DNA of 64,000 nt from Bacteroidota bacterium (GCA_009773515.1 WSXX01000018.1:1-64000); one strand, 5' to 3'. Positions 27,315 to 36,855 are shown, counted from the first letter of the stretch. The notes: generated from the letters alone by a model not told the origin. Made by a program: numbers and translations.

Positions 27315-28988
27315 ATGAAGCAGTTATACAAGCTCCCGCTGGTTTTTTTACTTTTGGCGCTTTTTGGTGTCCGCGCATCTGCTCAGGTCACTTCATCAAC
27401 GTTCGAAATTTCGAAGAACCTTGATATTTTTGCCACCATGTACAAAGAACTCAACAACAATTATGTTGATGAGTTAAACCATGGCGATCTGGTTAAAACC
27501 GGCATCGAAGCTCTTCTGGGAAAGCTTGACCCCTATACTGTTTTCATTTCTGAGGCCGACATAGAAGACTATTCATTTATGACAACGGGTCAGTATGGCG
27601 GCATTGGAGCACTTATTCACAAGCAAGGTGAATACATAGTTGTATCTGAACCTTACGAAGGATCCCCTTCTCAAAAAGCCGGATTAATTCCCGGTGATAA
27701 AATTCTAAAAGTAAATGACCGCGACACCAAAGGCAAATCGGTTAGTGATGTAAGTGCAGTACTCAAGGGAGAGCCTGGAACCAGATTAAAGGTTCAGGTG
27801 CTTCGCGACGGGGACACTTCTCAGCAGGAGATTGAAGTTCTGCGCGAAAAAGTTTCAATACCCAATGTTGCACATTCACTGGTTCTGGATGGCGATGTGG
27901 GGTATATCAAACTCACCGGATTTACTCAAAACTCAGGCAAAGAAGTTAAAGATGCCTTCCTCAAATTGCGCGAAAATCCCGCGCTTAAAGGGCTCATCAT
28001 CGACCTGAGAGACAATGGTGGAGGACTCATGAATGAAGCCGTAACCATTGCCAATCTCTTTATGAAAAAAGGAGAACTTATAGTTAGCACCAAGGGCAAA
28101 ACACCTGATCGGAATAAATCGTACAAAACTCTTATTCAACCGATTGATACTGAAATTCCAATAGTTGTGCTTGTAAATTCTTACAGTGCATCTGCCTCAG
28201 AAATTGTTGCAGGTGCCATGCAGGATCTTGACAGGGCTGTAATTATCGGTGACCGCACCTTTGGCAAAGGTCTGGTGCAAAACATAATTCCATTGAGCTA
28301 CAATACACAAATGAAGATAACTGTTGCAAAATATTACATTCCAAGTGGCAGATGCATACAATCAGTCGATTACGGGCACAAAGACAGCCTTGGCTTTGCA
28401 GGCAGGATTCCTGATTCTCTTACAAACAGCTTTCAGACCCGCGCAGGCAGAGTTGTTTATGACGGAGGCGGCATTTCGCCTGATTTGACTATTGAACAGC
28501 CAATGCTGAGTAACATTGCCATCAGTCTTTTGTCGAAGTACCTTGTTTTTGATTACGCGAATAAATTCAAACGGGAAAACAGCACCATCCCACCTGCAAA
28601 AGAATTTGTAATTACCCCAGAAATATACAGTGATTTCGTAACCTGGTTGCAAGACAAAGACTTTGATTACATCACCAGAAGCGAAAAATTACTTACTGAC
28701 TTAAAAAAAACTGCTGAGGCAGAAAAATATTATGAGGAACTTTCTGCTGAGTTTGCTTTGCTCGAATCGAAGATGATGCACAATAAGCAGGCAGATCTCG
28801 AAAAATTCAGTGATGAAATAAAGTCACTTTTAAGAAATGAAATAGTATCAAGATATTATTTTCAGAAAGGACGTGTAGAAGCCGGAGTTACTGAGGATCC
28901 TGAAATAGCAAAAGCTACTCAACTTTTACTGGACAGAGAGGTCTACAACAGTATTCTTGGAGCTGTTTCAATCGGAAAGAATCAGTAA
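27315..28988 (+). CDS. ctpA: C-terminal processing peptidase, S41 family
   Basis: A periplasmic or secreted serine protease of the tail-specific/CtpA type. The ATG chosen (MKQLYKLP) gives a signal peptide ending ASAQ. A PDZ domain follows (about 75-165, with GQYGGIGALI and PSQKAGLIPGDKIL), then the S41 core with LIIDLRDNGGG, the serine in the SASAS run (residues 291-295) and the general-base lysine in FGKGLVQ. A helical C-terminal extension (about 430-558) is longer than in minimal CtpA. The start in the track at 27261 overlaps yidD and lacks a signal. Confidence 0.93.
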   Translation: MKQLYKLPLVFLLLALFGVRASAQVTSSTFEISKNLDIFATMYKELNNNYVDELNHGDLVKTGIEALLGKLDPYTVFISEADIEDYSFMTTGQYGGIGALIHKQGEYIVVSEPYEGSPSQKAGLIPGDKILKVNDRDTKGKSVSDVSAVLKGEPGTRLKVQVLRDGDTSQQEIEVLREKVSIPNVAHSLVLDGDVGYIKLTGFTQNSGKEVKDAFLKLRENPALKGLIIDLRDNGGGLMNEAVTIANLFMKKGELIVSTKGKTPDRNKSYKTLIQPIDTEIPIVVLVNSYSASASEIVAGAMQDLDRAVIIGDRTFGKGLVQNIIPLSYNTQMKITVAKYYIPSGRCIQSVDYGHKDSLGFAGRIPDSLTNSFQTRAGRVVYDGGGISPDLTIEQPMLSNIAISLLSKYLVFDYANKFKRENSTIPPAKEFVITPEIYSDFVTWLQDKDFDYITRSEKLLTDLKKTAEAEKYYEELSAEFALLESKMMHNKQADLEKFSDEIKSLLRNEIVSRYYFQKGRVEAGVTEDPEIAKATQLLLDREVYNSILGAVSIGKNQ

Positions 28989-29001
28989 TTCTGACTTAAA
29001 T

Positions 29002-30672
29002 ATGCCAGACAAGGGTTCAATCCGAAACTTAATAACCTTGCGAAGTGATATATCGTCGTTGATGTATTACACCATGATTCTGCTTGCGGTCTCCATTCCA
29101 TTATCAGAGTTTGGAATGAGTATCTCACAGTTTCTGTTGCTTGGCCTCTGGATATTTGAAGGCGCTGAGAAAAGAGATGCCGGTTCATCAAACCACCCTC
29201 AGATAAGCAAAGTAAAGAGAGTTATAATCAATCTGGCATGTAAATTCAGAATGCTGTTTAATAACCCGGCTGCAATGGTTGTGGTTTCATTTTACATATT
29301 GCACCTGATCGGCATTATTTATACTTCTGATTTAAATTATGCATTGAAAGATCTGAGGATCAAGCTTCCGCTTATAAGCATTCCGGTAATTCTTGCAACT
29401 TCGGCACCTCTGAGCATAAAAAGGTTTCACAAACTTATGCTTTTCTTTGTATTTGCTGTATTCTCAGGAACAATGGCCAGCATGTACGTGCTATTTACCC
29501 GGCACATTGCTGACCCGAGAGAGTTGAGTATTTTTATTTCACACATCCGCTTCAGCCTGACCATCTGCTTCTCGGTTTTTATCCTGATGTATTTTCTTGT
29601 TAAAAAAATATACACCCGGAAACCTGCTGTTTACACAATGATTGCCGGAGTAGCGTGGCTTATGCTTTTTCTTCTGATTTTAGAATCGGTAACCGGTATT
29701 TTAATTACTGTAATTCTTGGACTAATTTTTCTGTTCTACTACATATTCAGACTCAGGTCACTGGCACTGAAAATAATTGTATCGTTGTTGCTGCTGGCCA
29801 GTATTATACCTGCATATAATTACCTGAATAAAACAGTTAAAGAATACAGTACTCCGGCTCCATTAGATTTTGCCGAACTTGACCGATTTACTGAATTCGG
29901 AACACCTTACCTCCACGACACTGCGACATACGGGATAGAAAACGGCGAATATGTAGGGCTGTATATCAGTATGGTTGAAATGAGGCATGAGTGGAATCAG
30001 AGGAGCAGCCTTGATTTCGACGGTAAAGATTTAAAAGATCATGATCTTAAGCATACACTGATTCGTTATCTTCACTCAAAAGGTCTAAGAAAGAATGCAT
30101 TGGCAGTAAGAAGCCTTTCTGACAAAGAAATCCAGCATATTGAAAATGGGATTGCAAATTCAAAGTATGTAGAACACTTCAACCTGACTTCAAGGCTCGA
30201 GCAAATGGCAATGGGTTATCACAATTATGTCAGGAGCGGCGATCCAAGTGCTTCATCTGTAATGCAACGGGTTGAATACTGGAGAGCCTCGGCATACATC
30301 ATAAAACATAACTGGCTTACCGGCGTTGGCACTGGAGACCTTGACGATGCCTTTAACAAAGCCTACAACGAGCTTGACTCAAAACTGCATGAGTCATTCA
30401 GACTGCGATCTCACAATCAGTTTCTGGCAGTTTTTATTGCTTTTGGGATATTTGGCCTACTTTGGTTTATTTTTACGCTGTTGTACCCCGGATTTAAAAG
30501 CGGAAAGTTCACCAACTACTTTTATCTGGTATTCTTCACCATAATAATTATGTCGATGCTTACAGAGGATACGCTTGAAACTCAGGCTGGTGCAACTTTT
30601 TTTGCATTTTTCAATGCATTGCTTTTGTTTGGGCATAAACGGAATACTGATAAAGCCGAAGAACCCGGCTAA
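29002..30672 (+). CDS. O-antigen ligase/polymerase-like membrane protein
   Basis: A polytopic membrane protein of the Wzy/WaaL-type family. The ATG at MPDKGSIRN follows ctpA by 13 bp. About ten hydrophobic segments flank a long periplasmic loop (about 285-450) that includes the typical RVEYWRASAYIIKHNWLTGVGTGD region and RLRSHNQFLAVFIAFGIFG near 470-490, the Wzy_C hallmark with RxHNxFL. Such proteins ligate or polymerise undecaprenyl-linked sugars on the periplasmic side. No glycosyltransferase cluster surrounds it, so substrate is unknown. Confidence 0.82.
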   Translation: MPDKGSIRNLITLRSDISSLMYYTMILLAVSIPLSEFGMSISQFLLLGLWIFEGAEKRDAGSSNHPQISKVKRVIINLACKFRMLFNNPAAMVVVSFYILHLIGIIYTSDLNYALKDLRIKLPLISIPVILATSAPLSIKRFHKLMLFFVFAVFSGTMASMYVLFTRHIADPRELSIFISHIRFSLTICFSVFILMYFLVKKIYTRKPAVYTMIAGVAWLMLFLLILESVTGILITVILGLIFLFYYIFRLRSLALKIIVSLLLLASIIPAYNYLNKTVKEYSTPAPLDFAELDRFTEFGTPYLHDTATYGIENGEYVGLYISMVEMRHEWNQRSSLDFDGKDLKDHDLKHTLIRYLHSKGLRKNALAVRSLSDKEIQHIENGIANSKYVEHFNLTSRLEQMAMGYHNYVRSGDPSASSVMQRVEYWRASAYIIKHNWLTGVGTGDLDDAFNKAYNELDSKLHESFRLRSHNQFLAVFIAFGIFGLLWFIFTLLYPGFKSGKFTNYFYLVFFTIIIMSMLTEDTLETQAGATFFAFFNALLLFGHKRNTDKAEEPG

Positions 30673-30694
30673 ATCTTCGTTAAAAAAAAATCCC

Positions 30695-30702
30695 TATCTT
30701 TA
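30695..30702 (+). promoter_or_regulatory. Possible -7 element of cdd
   Basis: TATCTTTA, one base from TAnnTTTG, 26 bp before the cdd ATG. Weak on its own. Confidence 0.3.
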
Positions 30703-30728
30703 CCGGTGTAACCCAACTAATTGGTGCA

Positions 30729-31217
30729 ATGAAGCACAAAAGCCTTACCATAAACTACACTGAATCGGAAACGATCTCAGAACTTCAGGAAGCTGATCAG
30801 CAACTGATGCAGGAAGCCATAAAATCTGCCGGAAATGCCTATGCCCCCTATTCAGGATTTGGTGTCGGGGCCGCAGTCTTGCTTTCATCCGGCAAGGTTG
30901 TTACCGGAAATAATCAGGAAAATGCAGCCTACCCATCAGGTCTCTGTGCTGAAAGAGTAGCTTTGTTTGCCGCCTCGGCTTTATATCCTGATGAAAAAAT
31001 AGAAACAATTGTTGTTACAATAAAAACCGCGCACAAATTGGTTGAACCTGTTTCGCCATGCGGAGCCTGCCGTCAGGTTATTGCCGAATATGAAAACCGT
31101 CAGAATCAAAAAATAAAGATTATTTTTTCGGGAGAAACAGGCAAATCCGTTACAGTTGACGGTATCGAGAATTTGCTTCCCATTATTTTCAATTCGCGGA
31201 AAATGAACAAGGAATAG
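30729..31217 (+). CDS. cdd: Cytidine deaminase
   Basis: A zinc hydrolase of pyrimidine salvage that converts cytidine and deoxycytidine to uridine forms. The 162 residues hold AYAPYSGFGVGAAV (about 37-50), the active-site CAERVALFAA with catalytic Glu and the zinc cysteine pair in SPCGACRQV. It has a roughly 25-residue N-terminal extension relative to the shortest family members. It is followed 36 bp later by the ChaN-like gene. Confidence 0.94.
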   Translation: MKHKSLTINYTESETISELQEADQQLMQEAIKSAGNAYAPYSGFGVGAAVLLSSGKVVTGNNQENAAYPSGLCAERVALFAASALYPDEKIETIVVTIKTAHKLVEPVSPCGACRQVIAEYENRQNQKIKIIFSGETGKSVTVDGIENLLPIIFNSRKMNKE

Positions 31218-31253
31218 CTCAATCTGTTTTAAAACAACACAAGTTTATATCCT

Positions 31254-32120
31254 ATGAAACAAATTCTTGCTCTGGTATCACTGTTTATTCTTCTTACAGC
31301 TATGCGTGGCGATTTGCCTGCATATCAAATATTTAATGAAAAAGGAAAAAGCAGTGATTTCGGCAAACTGCTTAATGCTGCCGCCGATGCTGACGTGGTT
31401 TTATTTGGAGAACTGCACAACAATCCCATTAGTCACTGGTTGCAACTTGAGCTGACAAAAGCATTATACAATAAAAAAAACGGTGCAATTATAATGGGCG
31501 CCGAAATGTTTGAATCAGATAATTCACTGATAATCAATGAGTATCTTGCTAAACGGGTAAATGACCGAAACTTTGAATCTGAAGCACGTTTATGGCCAAA
31601 TTATAAAACAGATTATAAACCCTTGTTGCTCTTTGCCCGCGATAGCAGCGTAAAGTTTATCGCCACCAATATTCCACGTCGTTATGCGTCTCTGGTAAAT
31701 CGTGAGGGATTTGCAGGGCTTGAAACACTTTCGGACGAGGCTAAGAAATATATTGCTCCTTTACCGGTAAAATATGATGCTGAGCTTCCCGGGTATAAAG
31801 GAATGATTGAAATGATGGGTGGCTCCGGTGGACATGTAAATGAAAATCTGCCGCGTGCACAGGCCATTAAAGATGCCACTATGGCTCATTTTATTTTACA
31901 GAATCTTAAAGCCGGATCTACATTTATACATTTTCATGGCACTTACCATTCCGACAACTACGAAGGAATTATGTGGTACCTGCAACAGCAATGCCCTGAT
32001 TTAAAAATAGTAACCATAAACAGTTCAGAACAGGACACCCTCAGCAAACTTGATGAAGATAACAAAGGAAAAGCTGATTTTATAATTGCCATTCCTGCCA
32101 CGATGACGAAAACCCATTAA
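31254..32120 (+). CDS. ChaN/Tiki-family haem- or iron-related secreted protein
   Basis: A secreted protein with a short N-terminal signal (KQILALVSLFILLTAMRG). The core contains ADADVVLFGELHNNPISHWLQ (about 42-62) with the Glu-His pair and HFHGTYHSDNYEGIMWYL (about 225-242), the conserved parts of the ChaN/DUF399 family. Some ChaN proteins bind haem pairs; the wider Tiki fold includes metalloproteases. No lipobox cysteine is seen. The gene is convergent with gtrA-like, with 18 bp between stops. Confidence 0.83.
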   Translation: MKQILALVSLFILLTAMRGDLPAYQIFNEKGKSSDFGKLLNAAADADVVLFGELHNNPISHWLQLELTKALYNKKNGAIIMGAEMFESDNSLIINEYLAKRVNDRNFESEARLWPNYKTDYKPLLLFARDSSVKFIATNIPRRYASLVNREGFAGLETLSDEAKKYIAPLPVKYDAELPGYKGMIEMMGGSGGHVNENLPRAQAIKDATMAHFILQNLKAGSTFIHFHGTYHSDNYEGIMWYLQQQCPDLKIVTINSSEQDTLSKLDEDNKGKADFIIAIPATMTKTH

Positions 32121-32138
32121 GCAGAAATTCCGCTCAAT

Positions 32139-32540
32139 TTATACAATGGCAAAAGTGTAGTTGAGGTTTATCACAAAATTCCAGATGGTAACCACTCCGA
32201 TGGCAAGCAATTTTGCAAAGTAAAAGTTAAATTTTACTTTAGAGACCAATAGCCACAGCACAATCGTATTAATAACCAGTCCTACAAGTGAAATAAGCAG
32301 AAATTTGCCATATTCCACTGCTATTTCGGGATTATTGCTGTGAAAAGTCCAGATACGGTTCAGGTAATAATTTGTGCTTGACGCAATGGTAAATCCTATG
32401 GCGTTGGCGACATACTTCTGTACTTTAAGTTTTTCCTTAAAGATATAAGTAAAACCAAAATCAACTAAAACACCAGAAAATCCGACTACTCCAAACTTGG
32501 CAAACTTGCATGCAACCTCACGGGTTAAAATATCAACCAT
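32139..32540 (-). CDS. GtrA-family small membrane protein
   Basis: A 133-residue protein with four membrane segments and the family signature near the N-terminus (KFAKFGVVGFSGVLVDFGFTYIF) and NYYLNRIWTFHS. GtrA proteins are thought to flip or aid transfer of lipid-linked sugars in cell surface polysaccharide synthesis. It follows the M28 peptidase by 33 bp, which may place the two in one transcript. No glycosyltransferase partner is adjacent. Confidence 0.88.
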   Translation of the reverse strand: MVDILTREVACKFAKFGVVGFSGVLVDFGFTYIFKEKLKVQKYVANAIGFTIASSTNYYLNRIWTFHSNNPEIAVEYGKFLLISLVGLVINTIVLWLLVSKVKFNFYFAKLLAIGVVTIWNFVINLNYTFAIV

Positions 32541-32573
32541 ATAAAAATCTCTGTAAATTAATCCGGTTAAGGA

Positions 32574-34361
32574 TCAGAGTTGAACAATCAATACTTCTTT
32601 TTTTCCGTTTCTTAAAACCTCAATATTGGCTCTTTCTCCGGCTCTGAGTTTTCCAAGACGACTCATGTAATCATAGATATTTGCAACCGGGAGTCCATTA
32701 ATTGCAATGATCACATCCCCTTTCAACATCCCCGATTTTTCAGCTGGTCCGTCTTTTCTGACTCCCTCTACTTTCATTCCACCCGAGGTTTCACCTCCTG
32801 AAACATCAGGCATAATACCAAGGGTTACTTTCAGATTTCTGCCGTAATGACCAGCCTGATTGCGCGATCCTGATTCTCTGAATTCAGGGGCAGTTTTCAT
32901 GTTGCTCAAAACAGAGGACAAAGTTGCAACAAATTCTGTAACTTTTACCTGTCCGGGGAAGTTAATACGATCAACATTATCATCGGGAGTATGATAGTCG
33001 CTGTGAGCGCCGGTAGTTACGAACAATACCGGGATGCCTTCACCATAAAATGCAGCATGGTCTGAAGGACCATATCCATCGGCAACTTTTCTGATCTCAA
33101 AAGGCGCTGTCGAAGCAAGCGCATCAAGAAGAGAGTCGGCAACGGTAAATGTTCCGGCACCAGAAATGGTAACCACCGGAGATTCAGCACTCAATCTTCC
33201 AACCATATCCAAATTTATCATAGCCTTGATCGATTTCAGGCCAACCGGGCTGTTAGCCACAAAATGACGTGCTCCAACCAATCCCATCTCTTCTGCTCCG
33301 AAAGAAACAAAAAGCATGCTCCGCGAAGTCCGGTTTTCCGATCTTCCAAACCATTCAGCCATTTCAATCAGAGATGCAACTCCCGAAGCATTATCATCGG
33401 CGCCGCCATGTACAGCATGCAAGTCAGGAACCCTTGATCCTGAGCCTGTACCGCCCATACCAAGATGATCATAATGCGCACCCAACACAATATACTCATC
33501 GCGCAAAGCAATATCAGTTCCCGGTAAAACAGCCATAACATTCCGGCTTAAAACTTTTTGCCGTATAACATCAGTTGAAGCCTTTACGATTGAACCAGTG
33601 CTTATATTTACCGGCAATCGTTTGCTCAGCATAATTTTTTCAAGAGAATCGATTGAGGTAGGCTGTAGTTTAAGAACATCAGCGGCCAGCTTACGGGTAA
33701 CCGATATCACGGGAATTCCGGCATCTGAAACAGTTTTATCGTAACTCAGATCAAGCGGCACATCTTTCTTTTCCATGCCCGAAGGTGAAACCATAATCAG
33801 TCCTGCAGCACCCCTGTCGCGAGCGGTCAGCGCTTTTGAACGATCGGTTGCCAACGGAATAAAAGCACTGTTCTGATTTTCAGGTTCAGGATCTCCTCTC
33901 AGAACCATTACCCACTTCCCTTTTACATCAACGGAAGCATAATCATCCCATTTAAAATCCCCGCTGCTACCAGTAATTCCATAGCCTGCAAAAATAACTT
34001 CTGCATCAACCGCCGCTGATGAAGAAAAAGAAAGAGGCATAAAATCTGTAGAAACATCAGCCTTTTGGCCATTTATAAAAAATGTATTGCCTTCACCTTG
34101 TGAAACTCCTGCAACCAGGCTGAAATATTGAAAACCGTTATCTCCGGGGAGTTCAGCTCCTGCGGAACGAAACCTGTCGCGGATATAAACAGCCGCCAGA
34201 GAGTCACCTGTTGTGCCGGCTTTGCGACCTTCAAGTTCATCGGAAGCCAGATAAGTAATATGATTGCGTAACCTGTCCGACATATTCTGCGACCGGAGTG
34301 ACAGTGATATCAAAACGAGGATGACCAATGGAAATATTATTCTGATGGCTGAATTTTTCAT
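32574..34361 (-). CDS. M28-family aminopeptidase with PA and PDZ domains
   Basis: An exported zinc peptidase. The internal ATG (MKNSAIRI) gives a signal peptide ending SLRSQ. A PA insert is seen at about 115-225 (VIFAGYGITGSSGDFKWDDY), followed by the M28 catalytic core: VLGAHYDHLG and GGADDNASGVASLIEMA (zinc ligands H and D), FGAEEMGLVGARHF (Glu base), LDMVGRLS and DYHTPDDNVDRIN. A C-terminal PDZ domain (about 500-595) ends the protein. This order is typical of Bacteroidota M28 proteins that degrade peptides in the periplasm or outside. Confidence 0.93.
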   Translation of the reverse strand: MKNSAIRIIFPLVILVLISLSLRSQNMSDRLRNHITYLASDELEGRKAGTTGDSLAAVYIRDRFRSAGAELPGDNGFQYFSLVAGVSQGEGNTFFINGQKADVSTDFMPLSFSSSAAVDAEVIFAGYGITGSSGDFKWDDYASVDVKGKWVMVLRGDPEPENQNSAFIPLATDRSKALTARDRGAAGLIMVSPSGMEKKDVPLDLSYDKTVSDAGIPVISVTRKLAADVLKLQPTSIDSLEKIMLSKRLPVNISTGSIVKASTDVIRQKVLSRNVMAVLPGTDIALRDEYIVLGAHYDHLGMGGTGSGSRVPDLHAVHGGADDNASGVASLIEMAEWFGRSENRTSRSMLFVSFGAEEMGLVGARHFVANSPVGLKSIKAMINLDMVGRLSAESPVVTISGAGTFTVADSLLDALASTAPFEIRKVADGYGPSDHAAFYGEGIPVLFVTTGAHSDYHTPDDNVDRINFPGQVKVTEFVATLSSVLSNMKTAPEFRESGSRNQAGHYGRNLKVTLGIMPDVSGGETSGGMKVEGVRKDGPAEKSGMLKGDVIIAINGLPVANIYDYMSRLGKLRAGERANIEVLRNGKKEVLIVQL

Positions 34362-34396
34362 AGAAATACAAAATGATGTGAAAAACAATTAAGATG

Positions 34397-34404
34397 CAAA
34401 AGTA
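34397..34404 (-). promoter_or_regulatory. Possible -7 element of the M28 peptidase
   Basis: TACTTTTG on the minus strand, 36 bp before the ATG. It directly abuts the T-run of the flavodoxin terminator, so the two signals are packed together. Confidence 0.4.
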
Positions 34405-34433
34405 AAAAAAATGCCGGCACCTTAAGCACCGGC
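34405..34433 (-). terminator. Rho-independent terminator after flavodoxin gene
   Basis: On the minus strand GCCGGTGC, loop TTAAG, GTGCCGGC (8-bp stem with two G-U pairs) is followed by A and eight T. It lies about 90 bp after the fldA stop. Confidence 0.75.
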
Positions 34434-34524
34434 CAATACACAACACAAACAACACTAATCGTTGTTTGAATAAGGGCACATTGATCTCTGACGATAATAA
34501 AGGTCAGAAGTATAAAAAAAGGGT

Positions 34525-35037
34525 TTAATTAATCTGAAACTCAGTGCGCAACTGGCTCACCCATTTTGAGATACGTTCATCGGTAAGTTCAGGCTGACTG
34601 TCTTCATCAATTGCAAGACCAACGAACTTTCCGTCCTTCTCTGCGGTAGAAAAATAGTATGAATAGCCTTTGGTAGGCCAATAGCCTACAACATTCTGTT
34701 TAAAAGGCAGTCTGCAAAAAACAGTACCCATTCCGTCAACAAAACTTTCAGGATATTCAACCTGATCGCCCAATCCAAAGATGGCAATTTTTTTGTCTTC
34801 GATTTTTGCTTCAACAAGCACATCGATAAAACGCTCCCAATCCTGATGCATTTCTCCGATACCCCAGGCCGAAGTACCTAAAATAAGGCAGTCGTATTTT
34901 TCAAGATCTCCGGTTGATGCAGAACTTACATTATGTAACTCGGCTACACCTTTTCCAAAAGATTTAATAATGGTTTGCGCAGCTTTGTATGTACTTCCTT
35001 TGTGGCTTCCGCCGTAGAAAACTCCAATTTTTCCCAT
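34525..35037 (-). CDS. fldA: Flavodoxin
   Basis: A small FMN electron carrier that can replace ferredoxin. The ATG at MGKIGVFYGG yields 170 residues, a long-chain flavodoxin. The phosphate-binding loop is GGSHKGSTYKAA rather than the more common GSTTGNTE, the usual aromatic Trp loop is present (GTSAWGIGEMHQDWE, about 60-74), and FGLGDQVEYPESFVDGMG matches the second FMN loop. It is a single gene with a good promoter. Flavodoxins are often raised under iron limitation; no Fur-like site was identified. Confidence 0.92.
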   Translation of the reverse strand: MGKIGVFYGGSHKGSTYKAAQTIIKSFGKGVAELHNVSSASTGDLEKYDCLILGTSAWGIGEMHQDWERFIDVLVEAKIEDKKIAIFGLGDQVEYPESFVDGMGTVFCRLPFKQNVVGYWPTKGYSYYFSTAEKDGKFVGLAIDEDSQPELTDERISKWVSQLRTEFQIN

Positions 35038-35438
35038 TTGGTCCCTGTCGTTTTTATAATAAAATAGATGGCAAATATACTCCTGAACAAACACTAATGC
35101 AAATCAAATCACCAAATAAAAGCAATTCATCTATTTGATAATCAGCATTCAAGAGCACACAAAACCTTTCTATTTTACAAGTAGTCAATTAGTTAGAACC
35201 TTTAAACCATGTAATAATAGAAAAGTTCATTGTTCTGCTTAACTTAATGACAGCACATTGCGGGATACAACTCAATAAATCTTATAAAAATTCAAAAAAT
35301 CGATGTACTTTTAAATTCTTCAGCGAAAAAAGTGTGGATAACAGATTACATTTTAGTTATATAACTATTGATCTGTTAGATAAATGTATCAAGTGTAGCA
35401 TCAAGGGGATGTTAAATTGTTTTCATAAAAAAAACAAT
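35038..35438. other. Intergenic region, fldA to outer-membrane protein
   Basis: About 400 bp between divergent genes. It contains the fldA promoter near one end. The 64 codons upstream of the OMP start in the track are open but lack protein-like composition and are not included. No RNA structure was recognised. Confidence 0.5.
35072..35103 (-). promoter_or_regulatory. Predicted promoter of fldA
   Basis: On the minus strand TTTG, a 20-bp spacer, and TATATTTG: both boxes match the Bacteroidota consensus with ideal spacing. The -7 box is 35 bp from the start codon. Confidence 0.6.
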
Positions 35439-36191
35439 ATGAAAAAACTGAACTATGCTTTGGCTGTTGCAGGTGCAACAATAATTTTGATGATGCCGGT
35501 CATAGCTTTTGCCCAACCAGAAACTTCTCTGAATACAGGCGTCGATTTGATGAGTCGCTTTGTATGGAGAGGAATGAATTCTGGAGGATCATCGCCAAGT
35601 ATTCAACCTACACTTGAGTATAGTGCAGGAAGTTTCACTCTTGGCAGTTGGGGTGCTTTTTCGATGAGCGACGGAGTAATGATTCAGGAAGTTGATCTCT
35701 ATCTGATCTATACATTCAAGGATATGGTTAGTCTGACAATAACCGACTATTTCCTTCCGGACGAAACAATTTCCAACAATAACTATTTTGAATTTGATGA
35801 AGATAAAACAGCTCATCTGCTTGAAGTTTCAACTTCATTTGATGGAACTGAGAAAATTCCATTCACACTTATGGCTGCTGTTAACTTCTGGGGAGCAGAT
35901 GCGCTAAAGGCAAATGGGGAAAAACAATTTTCGACTTATTTTGAACTGGGTTATAATGGCAACTTTAAGGAATCAGACTTCAATCTGTTTCTTGGATTTA
36001 CTCCTGACAATCCGGATAAAGACCTTGAAGAATACGGATTTTACGGCCCGCACGCGGGAGTAATGAATATTGGCATCACGGTAGTAAAGGAAATAAAAAT
36101 AACCGACCACTTTTGTCTGCCGTTTATCAGTTCCTTCATTCTCAATCCTATGGATGAGAATGTTTTTCTCGTTGTTGGAATTTCTTTTTGA
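35439..36191 (+). CDS. Putative outer-membrane beta-barrel protein (TorF-like)
   Basis: The ATG at MKKLNYALAV gives a standard signal peptide ending AFAQ; the track's earlier start adds an implausible 64-residue leader. The mature protein of about 225 residues alternates hydrophobic and polar residues with many aromatics and closes with FLVVGISF, a typical C-terminal barrel strand. The early DLMSRFVWRGMN resembles the segment seen in TorF/CHP02001-type putative porins. The transported substrate is unknown. Confidence 0.65.
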   Translation: MKKLNYALAVAGATIILMMPVIAFAQPETSLNTGVDLMSRFVWRGMNSGGSSPSIQPTLEYSAGSFTLGSWGAFSMSDGVMIQEVDLYLIYTFKDMVSLTITDYFLPDETISNNNYFEFDEDKTAHLLEVSTSFDGTEKIPFTLMAAVNFWGADALKANGEKQFSTYFELGYNGNFKESDFNLFLGFTPDNPDKDLEEYGFYGPHAGVMNIGITVVKEIKITDHFCLPFISSFILNPMDENVFLVVGISF

Positions 36192-36241
36192 AGTAAAAGA
36201 AACTGAAAACGTTTTGCTGAGTGAAATAAGAATACCAGACT

Positions 36242-36273
36242 TTTGATCCACATCAAAACCTTTTCTATTTTTG
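36242..36273 (+). promoter_or_regulatory. Predicted promoter of thioredoxin-like gene
   Basis: TTTG, 20-bp spacer, TATTTTTG: an ideal Bacteroidota promoter. The GTG start follows 54 bp later. Confidence 0.6.
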
Positions 36274-36327
36274 CACGTTCATTCACTTTGCAAATTTCCT
36301 GAAAGAAACCACTTTAAAACAAATTTT

Positions 36328-36855
36328 GTGAAACAAACGCTGTTTTTGATTTCGTTCATCGTATTTCTAATCAATTTTTCAATGGCACAAGATGATAATC
36401 AAAGGATTACCGATGAAAAAAGTGGTAAAGAAATCCTTATTGGAACTGTTACCCGTGATGGACTCGAAGATTTCGGAGATTGGTTCAAGGAAGAATACAA
36501 CAATTATCAGCCCGACAGCAGCGATATTGAATCGCTAAAAACATTTAAGTCAGATTATCCGTGGATCTTTATTGTGCTTGGAACCTGGTGCGGTGACAGC
36601 CATCAACAAGTTCCAAGGTTTTTCAGAATACTTGACCAGTTGGAATATCCAAGCGAGAGAATATTTATGGTCGCCCTCGACCGCGACAAAAAAGCCAAAG
36701 ATTTCTGCATTGGTGACTATGACATAAAACTTGTTCCTACTTTTATCGTCACTCATCAAGGCGAAGAAACCGGAAGGATCATAGAAACGCCCTCGGAAAC
36801 GCTGGAACGTGATCTTTTGAATATTTTCCGTGGAAATTCTCCGGCTCCCCGATAA
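36328..36855 (+). CDS. Exported thioredoxin-like protein
   Basis: I start at the GTG (VKQTLFLIS), which gives a signal peptide ending FSMAQ and a mature domain of about 155 residues. The thioredoxin-fold core shows WIFIVLGTWCGDSHQQVPRF, where the usual CxxC is replaced by CGDS, and the cis-proline loop KLVPTFIV. Single-cysteine WCGDS proteins form a known thioredoxin-like family, so it may act as a thiol peroxidase-like or reductase protein rather than a dithiol oxidoreductase. It precedes panC by 34 bp, perhaps in the same transcript. Confidence 0.83.
   Translation: MKQTLFLISFIVFLINFSMAQDDNQRITDEKSGKEILIGTVTRDGLEDFGDWFKEEYNNYQPDSSDIESLKTFKSDYPWIFIVLGTWCGDSHQQVPRFFRILDQLEYPSERIFMVALDRDKKAKDFCIGDYDIKLVPTFIVTHQGEETGRIIETPSETLERDLLNIFRGNSPAPR

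Noticed and set aside
35247-35438. 64-residue N-terminal extension of the barrel protein
   Set aside because: It would bury a perfect signal peptide (MKKLNYALAV...AFAQ) inside the protein.
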